Assembly: GCA_039033215.1 (NCBI GenBank)
Contig: JBCCDA010000087.1
Span: 1-19,222, forward strand
Reading direction: 5' to 3'
DNA length: 19,222 nt
Origin: Thermohalobaculum sp039033215
GTDB lineage: Bacteria > Pseudomonadota > Alphaproteobacteria > Rhodobacterales > Rhodobacteraceae
The notes under the pieces are model-generated. The model worked only from the letters and a program-made list of their open reading frames with translations, did no database searches and had not been told where the DNA came from. Made by a program: the position numbers and the translations under genes. Shown piece after piece: positions 14,876 to 19,222 of the stretch. Position 1 is the stretch's first letter. Every line of letters begins with the position of its first letter.

Positions 14876-15600
14876 ACCAGCTTCTTCTGCTCGGCGGCAC
14901 CACGGAGGGGCCAGCCCTCGCCGCGCTGCTGGACGCAAGGCGGTTGCCCGTGGTCGCGTCGCTCGCCGGGGTCACCCGTCATCCAGCCCCCTACCCTGTC
15001 CCGGTACGGACAGGTGGATTCGGTGGCATCCCGGGTCTGATCGAATGGCTGAACGAGCACCGCCCCCCTGCCGTGATCGACGCCACTCACCCCTTTGCGA
15101 GCCAGATGCAGGCCAACGCGGCAGCGGCCTGCGCCGCAACGGTGATCCCACGGGTGCGGGTGCTGCGCCCACCGTGGCCCGAGCGGCCCAGATGGCGGCA
15201 TGTCGCCAACCTGACCGTCGCAGCCCAGGCCCTTCCACCCGGCGCCCGGGTATTGCTGACGACCGGGCACGATGCGGCGGTCTTTCGTGACCGAACCGAC
15301 TGCCGGTTCCTACTTCGCACCATTGAGCCGGCGGGCCCCCAACCTCCCCACATCGCAGCCTTGCTCGACCGCCCGCCTTTCACGATCGCAGGTGAGACTG
15401 CGTTGATGCGTGACCATGAGATCACACATCTGGTCACCAAGAACTCTGGCGGCAGTGGCACGGCCAAATTGCGCGCGGCGGAGGCTCTTGGCGTCGAGAT
15501 CCTTGTCGTCGATCGGCCCACGCCGCCACCTGGTCCGGTTGTGCACACGCTCGACGATGCGCTTGTCTGGCTCGACGCGGCCTTACGTGTCGGCAATTGA
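14872..15600 (+). CDS. cobK: Precorrin-6A reductase CobK/CbiJ
   Basis: This 242-residue NADPH-dependent reductase reduces precorrin-6A (or its cobalt form) to 6B, supplying the substrate of CobL. It has the nucleotide-binding start LLLLGGTTEGPALAALL, the DATHPFASQMQ motif at about residues 65-75, RVLLTTGHDA, and the late THLVTKNSGGSGTAKLRAAEALG motif characteristic of the family. Its ATG overlaps the cbiD stop (ATGA), so the two are translated together. It ends 58 bases before the riboswitch, with no evident terminator between. Confidence 0.95.
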   Translation: MNQLLLLGGTTEGPALAALLDARRLPVVASLAGVTRHPAPYPVPVRTGGFGGIPGLIEWLNEHRPPAVIDATHPFASQMQANAAAACAATVIPRVRVLRPPWPERPRWRHVANLTVAAQALPPGARVLLTTGHDAAVFRDRTDCRFLLRTIEPAGPQPPHIAALLDRPPFTIAGETALMRDHEITHLVTKNSGGSGTAKLRAAEALGVEILVVDRPTPPPGPVVHTLDDALVWLDAALRVGN

Positions 15601-15623
15601 CCTCGTTTCGTCGTCAACTCAGC

Positions 15624-15652
15624 TTGACAGCAAGTGACCCGTGCACGAACGT
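15624..15652 (+). promoter_or_regulatory. Possible sigma-70-type promoter ahead of the riboswitch
   Basis: A perfect TTGACA is at 15624-15629. The hexamer 17 bases on (GAACGT, 15647-15652) is a poor -10 match, although alphaproteobacterial -10 boxes are often weak. Its position just before the predicted 5' end of the riboswitch supports the call. Confidence 0.35.
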
Positions 15653-15658
15653 CGGTGG

Positions 15659-15878
15659 TGCATGGTCCCGACCCTGCTCCCAAAAAGGGGGCGAACAGGG
15701 CCAAGAGGGAATGCGGTGCGCGCCGACCCAATTAGGGAGCGCAAAACCGCAGCCGCCCCCGCGACTGTAAGCGGTGCGCGTGCCCAAATGCCACTGGGGT
15801 CCTTTCGAGGGCACCGGGAAGGTGGGCACGCTGGCCGGGGAGACCCGACACACCGTGAGCCAGGAGACCTGCCATGCA
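15659..15878 (+). promoter_or_regulatory. Cobalamin riboswitch (AdoCbl/B12 aptamer)
   Basis: This is a full class of B12 aptamer signatures in order: GGGAATGCGGTG (15707-15718), CCCGCGACTGTAAGC (15758-15772), CCACTGGG (15791-15798), CACCGGGAAGGTGG (15812-15825) and the B12 box GTGAGCCAGGAGACCTGCC (15855-15873). The ends can pair as a 7-bp closing stem, TGCATGG (15659-15665) with CCATGCA (15872-15878). A short hairpin (ACCC/GGGT, 15891-15901) lies between the aptamer and the GAGGAG ribosome site (15911-15916) of the CbiM gene. No U-tract is present, so control of translation is more likely than early termination. High B12 should lower production of the downstream transporter, and perhaps of bluB, cobW and cobN if they are co-transcribed. 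Confidence 0.95.
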
Positions 15879-15924
15879 TGGTGCAACCCAACCCGTCGGG
15901 TGGACGGGACGAGGAGATGAAGAC

Positions 15925-16605
15925 ATGCATATCGAACCCGGAATCGTTGATGGCGCCAAGATGGTGCTCGCCTATGGCACCGCCGCTGCGGCTGGTGGCT
16001 ATGCGCTGAAATGCGTTTGGAACGACCTCAAGACTCATAACCCGGTGTCCTTCGTGGCACGAGCCGTCCTGGCCACGCTCGCCGTATTCATCTTCTTCGA
16101 GGTGCTGCCGCACTTCTCGGTCGGCGTGTCGGAAGTCCACTTCATCCTAGGAACCACAATCTTGCTGCTGGTGGGCATCGGCCCCGCAGCGGTGGGGCTT
16201 GCGGCAGGCCTCTTGATGCAGGGCTTCCTTTTCGCGCCCTCCGATGTGCCGATGTACTTCGTGAACATCACGACGTTGCTGGTACCGCTTTTTGCCATCG
16301 GCGCGCTCGCGAAGCGGATCATCGCACCCGGTACGGCCTATGTGGACATCACCTACGGCCAAGCGCTGAAGCTGTCGGCGGCCTACCAGGGTGGAATCGT
16401 CGCCTGGGTCGCGTTCTGGGCGTTCTACGGCCAAGGCTTCGGGGCGGAGAACGTCAACGCCGTCATGAGCTTTGGCGCGGCCTACATGCTGGTCCTGTTG
16501 ATCGAGCCGCTCGCTGATCTGGCCATCCTTGCGCTGGCCAAGGCAGGTCGGAACGGCCTGCAGGGCTCTGCGCTCAGCCACAACCGGCTGTTCCACGCCG
16601 CCTGA
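15925..16605 (+). CDS. cbiM: CbiM-like cobalt ECF-transporter substrate-binding permease
   Basis: This 226-residue inner-membrane protein has about six hydrophobic helices. It starts MHIEPGIVDGAK; in the CbiM/NikM family the N-terminal Met-His segment folds into the protein and ligands Co2+ or Ni2+, and His2 is present here. Other family-like features are GVSEVHFILGTTILLLVGIGPAAVGLAAGLL and a conserved late membrane region. Cobalt rather than nickel is inferred from the B12 riboswitch just upstream and the bluB/cobW/cobN genes downstream. The partner genes cbiN, cbiQ and cbiO are not adjacent, so it is a solitary S component in this window. The ATG at 15925 is preceded by GAGGAG eight bases away, preferable to the in-frame start at 15874 that lies within the riboswitch. 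Confidence 0.85.
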   Translation: MHIEPGIVDGAKMVLAYGTAAAAGGYALKCVWNDLKTHNPVSFVARAVLATLAVFIFFEVLPHFSVGVSEVHFILGTTILLLVGIGPAAVGLAAGLLMQGFLFAPSDVPMYFVNITTLLVPLFAIGALAKRIIAPGTAYVDITYGQALKLSAAYQGGIVAWVAFWAFYGQGFGAENVNAVMSFGAAYMLVLLIEPLADLAILALAKAGRNGLQGSALSHNRLFHAA

Positions 16606-16656
16606 GACCAGCCCTGACGTCTGGGTGCCCGAGCGATCCGCGCGGGCATCTGGTCT
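16605..16656 (+). terminator. Imperfect hairpin between cbiM and bluB (weak terminator or attenuator)
   Basis: The outer arms AGACCAG (16605-16611) and CTGGTCT (16650-16656) enclose inner arms TGCCCG (16626-16631) and CGGGCA (16643-16648), with a large bulge on the 5' side. TCCT follows rather than a long U-run. It could partly separate cbiM from bluB expression. Confidence 0.3.
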
Positions 16657-16698
16657 TCCTGGCCTCATCAACGCCACACGCGGCCGCTGGAGCAACTG

Positions 16699-17322
16699 AT
16701 GGAGTTTGGTCCTGATCTTCAGGACGGGCTGAGCCGGCTCTTTCGGTGGCGCCGGGACGTGCGCCACTTTCGGACCGATCCGCTCTGCCCCGACACGGTG
16801 GACGACCTGCTCGCGGAGGCCGATATGGCCCCTTCGGTTGGGCTGTCGCAGCCGTGGCGCTGGGTCCATGTCCAAAGCCTTGGCGCCAGGGCGGCTGTCC
16901 GGGCGAACTACGAGGCCGCGAATGCGGAGGCCCTGGCCGCGCAGGACGACTGCCGGCGTGGGCTCTATGCCCGGCTGAAGCTCGCGGGCCTAGACGAGGC
17001 GCCCGTGCAGATCGCCGTTTTTTGTGACGAGGGCACGGAGCAGGGAGCCAGGCTTGGCACCCACACGATGCCTGAAATGCGGCGCTACTCCGTTGTCTGT
17101 GCGGTCTTCCAGATCTGGTTGGCGGCACGCGCACGAGGGGTTGGCCTCGGCTGGGTATCGATCCTGGACCCAGACCGGCTCAACCGCGACCTCGACGTGC
17201 CCGCGGACTGGCGCCTCATCGCCTACCTCTGCCTCGGCTATCCGGCCGAGGACCACGATGACCCCGAGCTTGAACGTGCCGGCTGGGAGACCCGCCGCAC
17301 GCACCCCCCATTGACCCGCTGA
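16699..17322 (+). CDS. bluB: 5,6-dimethylbenzimidazole synthase BluB
   Basis: This 207-residue nitroreductase-fold enzyme uses O2 to break down reduced FMN and form the B12 lower ligand. Family motifs are FRWRRDVRHFRTDPL at about residues 15-29, MAPSVGLSQPWRWVHV at 43-58, THTMPEMRRYSVVCAVFQIWLAARARGVGLGWVSILDP at 121-158 (read in two pieces), and YLCLGYP near the end. Asp20 and Ser154 are the likely equivalents of the Asp and Ser shown to matter in Sinorhizobium BluB; this alignment is by eye. It supplies CobT, encoded at the other end of the window. The need for O2 shows that the host makes B12 under oxic conditions at least sometimes. Confidence 0.94.
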   Translation: MEFGPDLQDGLSRLFRWRRDVRHFRTDPLCPDTVDDLLAEADMAPSVGLSQPWRWVHVQSLGARAAVRANYEAANAEALAAQDDCRRGLYARLKLAGLDEAPVQIAVFCDEGTEQGARLGTHTMPEMRRYSVVCAVFQIWLAARARGVGLGWVSILDPDRLNRDLDVPADWRLIAYLCLGYPAEDHDDPELERAGWETRRTHPPLTR

Positions 17323-17336
17323 GGACCCTGAGACAC

Positions 17337-18407
17337 ATGCCCCAGAAGATCCCCGCGACTGTGATCACCGGCTTTCTTGGCGCCGGCAAGACAACGTTGA
17401 TCCGCAACCTGTTGGCCAAGGCAGACGGCAAGCGCATCGCGCTGATCGTGAACGAGTTCGGCGACGTTGGCGTCGATGGCGACGTGCTGGCTGGTTGCGG
17501 CGATGCCGCCTGCGCCGAGGAGGACATCGTCGAGCTGGCGAACGGCTGCATTTGCTGCACCGTGGCCGACGACTTTGTCCCGACGATGGAGAAACTCTTG
17601 GGCCGAGCCGACCCGCCCGAGCACATCGTGATCGAGACCTCGGGTCTTGCCCTGCCCCAGCCGCTGGTGCGTGCGTTCAACTGGCCGGAGATCCGCACCC
17701 GCGTGACGGTCGACGGCGTGGTGACGGTGGTTGATGGACCCGCCGCCGCCTCTGGCCAGTTCGCCCATGACGTGGCCGCCGTAGACCGCCAGCGGGCCGC
17801 CGATGATGCGCTCGATCACGAGACGCCGCTGTCGGAGCTCTTCGAGGACCAGTTGGCCTGCGCCGACATGGTCGTCGTCTCGAAGACCGACACGATGGAC
17901 GGGCCCGACGTCGATACTCTGGTCGGCAGCCTGACGGCGCAGTCCCGCGACGGTGTACGCTTCGTGCGGTCCGCCGTCCAAGGGTTGGGACCCGATGTCT
18001 TGCTGGGTCTCGGCCTCGCGGCCGAAGGGGACATGGACGCCCGCCACGAGGTGCATCACCACCATCATGATCACGAGGACGAGGGCGAGGACGACCATCA
18101 CGATCATGAACACGAACATGGCCACGACGAGTTCGAGAGCTTCTCGCTGACCCTTGGCGAAGTTGCGGATGCAAATGCCTTCGCGGAACGGCTGGCCGAG
18201 ACGATTCGCGCCCAAGGCATTCTGCGCCTGAAGGGTTTCGTCGCGGTCCAGGGCAAGCCAATGCGCCTGGTTGTCCAGGCGGTGGGCCCGAGGGTCGAGA
18301 CCTACTTCGACCGCCCGTTTGGAACCGACCCACGCGCGACCCGGCTGGTGGTCATCGGGCTTGCGGGCCTCGACCGCGCCGCGATCGAGGCCGCGCTGAC
18401 CAGATGA
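17337..18407 (+). CDS. cobW: CobW-type G3E GTPase (cobalt metallochaperone)
   Basis: This 356-residue G3E P-loop GTPase is thought to load cobalt for the CobN-type chelatase. It has Walker A GFLGAGKTT (12-20), a NEFGDVGVDG switch region, the metal-binding CxCC motif at Cys71, 73 and 74, ETSGLALPQPL, a SKTD guanine motif (182-185), and a C-terminal CobW_C domain from about residue 265. Extra cysteines at 54 and 59 precede the CxCC. A His/Asp/Glu-rich loop (about 237-263) could buffer metal, much like the CbiX tail. It starts 14 bases after bluB and overlaps the acetyltransferase gene by ATGA. cobN follows two genes on, which favours cobalt over zinc as its metal. Confidence 0.94.
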   Translation: MPQKIPATVITGFLGAGKTTLIRNLLAKADGKRIALIVNEFGDVGVDGDVLAGCGDAACAEEDIVELANGCICCTVADDFVPTMEKLLGRADPPEHIVIETSGLALPQPLVRAFNWPEIRTRVTVDGVVTVVDGPAAASGQFAHDVAAVDRQRAADDALDHETPLSELFEDQLACADMVVVSKTDTMDGPDVDTLVGSLTAQSRDGVRFVRSAVQGLGPDVLLGLGLAAEGDMDARHEVHHHHHDHEDEGEDDHHDHEHEHGHDEFESFSLTLGEVADANAFAERLAETIRAQGILRLKGFVAVQGKPMRLVVQAVGPRVETYFDRPFGTDPRATRLVVIGLAGLDRAAIEAALTR

Positions 18408-18856
18408 CGGTGAACCTGCGCCGCGATGATCTGCTGTCCCCGGACGCCCTGGGGATGATTGCAGAAAGCGAGGCCGAACTTTCAGCAATCTATCCACCCG
18501 AAGTCCGGTATGCCTTTTCTCCGGACCAGCTTCTGGACGCCAACGTGCGGTTCTTCGTCGCCTATGAGGACGGCGACCCGGTCGGATGCGGCGGCATGGC
18601 GCCCTGCGACGGCTATGGTGAGCTCAAGCGCGTCTTCGTGACCCGTTCACACCGGGGACGCGGGGTCGCCGCCCGCATCGTCAGCGCGCTCGAGGACATA
18701 GCCCGCAGCGAAGCATTCCCCGTCATGCGTTTGGAAACGGGCCTTGCCAGCCCGGATGCCATCGCGCTCTACCGAAAGCTCGGCTACCGCGAGACGCCCC
18801 CCTTCGGCGCCTATGTCGACAACGGCTCCTCGGTCTTCATGGAACGCGCATTATGA
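18404..18856 (+). CDS. GNAT-family N-acetyltransferase
   Basis: This 150-residue acetyl-CoA-dependent transferase has the usual GNAT order: GCGGMAPCDGYGELKRVFVTRSHRGRGVAARIVSALE at about residues 62-98 (read in two pieces), containing the acetyl-CoA loop RSHRGRGVA, then LETGLASPDAIALYRKLGYRE. The substrate is unknown. The ATGA overlap with cobW makes co-translation likely, yet no GNAT step is known in B12 synthesis. It may modify a nearby protein or metabolite, or simply be carried in the operon. The stop is followed by a 104-base gap before cobN. Confidence 0.88.
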   Translation: MTVNLRRDDLLSPDALGMIAESEAELSAIYPPEVRYAFSPDQLLDANVRFFVAYEDGDPVGCGGMAPCDGYGELKRVFVTRSHRGRGVAARIVSALEDIARSEAFPVMRLETGLASPDAIALYRKLGYRETPPFGAYVDNGSSVFMERAL

Positions 18857-18960
18857 CGCCGCGCGCCCAGATCCTCGAGGCGCGCAGGGCGTCGTACGCC
18901 GGACCACAGGGACCTCGCAGTGCTCGCCCCAAAGCGCGTCGCGGACGGGAGCCGGTCTGA

Positions 18961-19222
18961 TGCACCTTCTCCTGGCACAACCCGGCAGCGCGGACAGCGA
19001 CGAGGCGGTGGACCTCGCGCAGGATCCCGCCGACATCGTCGTGATATCGGCGGCGGACACCGAGCTGGCTGCCCTGGCCGAGGCGCATGCGACCAACCCG
19101 GGCCCGTCGCTGCGGCTGGCATCGCTGCTGCACCTCGCCCATCCAGCGTCGATAGATCTCTACCTCGACCAGACGGCGGGGCGGTCGCGCCTTGTCATTG
19201 CGCGGGTGCTGGGTGGAGAAGG
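18961..19222 (+). CDS. cobN: Cobaltochelatase large subunit CobN (partial, N-terminus only)
   Basis: The first 87 codons of a gene run open to the window edge. The protein starts MHLLLAQPGSADSDEAVDLAQDPADIVVISAADTELAALAEA (given here as two stretches of the same N-terminus) and continues with PSLRLASLLHLAHP, SIDLYLDQT and VIARVLGG. This matches the N-terminus of alphaproteobacterial CobN, the large subunit of the ATP-dependent complex that inserts Co2+ into hydrogenobyrinate a,c-diamide. A GGGAG site precedes the ATG at 18961. The placement behind cobW is classical. Because over 1,000 residues lie outside, intactness cannot be judged, and the chelatase partners CobS/CobT are not in this window. 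Confidence 0.85.

Overview
The window is a high-GC chromosomal segment that is almost wholly a cobalamin (vitamin B12) biosynthesis island. The mix of genes points to an alphaproteobacterium of Rhodobacterales type: bluB, cobW, a DUF1636 metal-binding protein, a His-rich long CbiX, cobN, and a fused cobH. The taxonomic call is an inference from gene content and style. I saw no tRNA, rRNA, CRISPR array, insertion sequence or phage gene.

Layout. (1) Positions 1-1837, minus strand: DUF1636 gene -> cobT -> cobS (cut by the window edge), which are nucleotide-loop assembly genes plus a metal-binding protein. (2) 1838-2046: a divergent intergenic region with a 16-bp palindrome. (3) 2047-9649, plus strand: a tiny His-rich membrane protein, cbiX, a fusion of an unrecognised ~300-residue domain to CobH, cobL, cobI, a cbiG-cobJ fusion, and cobM. 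Several of these overlap and look translationally coupled. (4) 9650-9754: a convergent gap with five 11-bp repeats and a small palindrome. (5) 9755-13554, minus strand: cobA -> cobB -> a polytopic membrane protein with Cys-paired Sel1-like repeats that has no evident B12 function. (6) 13757-15600, plus strand: cbiD -> cobK. (7) 15601-15924: a probable promoter and a complete cobalamin riboswitch. (8) 15925-19222, plus strand: a CbiM-like cobalt permease, bluB, cobW, a GNAT acetyltransferase, and the first 87 codons of cobN.

How the genes work together. CobA makes precorrin-2. CbiX can put cobalt into the early ring. CobI, CobJ, CobM, CbiG, CbiD, CobK, CobL and CobH methylate, contract, reduce and rearrange the macrocycle. 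CobB amidates it. BluB makes the lower ligand dimethylbenzimidazole, and CobT and CobS attach it. CbiM, CobW, DUF1636, the His-rich small protein and the His/Cys tail of CbiX probably handle cobalt supply. The riboswitch should turn down the CbiM-led transcript, and perhaps all genes behind it, when B12 is plentiful.

The most unusual points are: early-insertion (CbiX/CbiD/CbiG) and late-insertion (CobN) markers in one cluster; an unexplained domain fused to CobH; a 13-bp perfect hairpin that buries the cobB start codon; a helically phased 5 x 11-bp repeat; and an apparently unrelated Sel1-repeat membrane protein inside the island.
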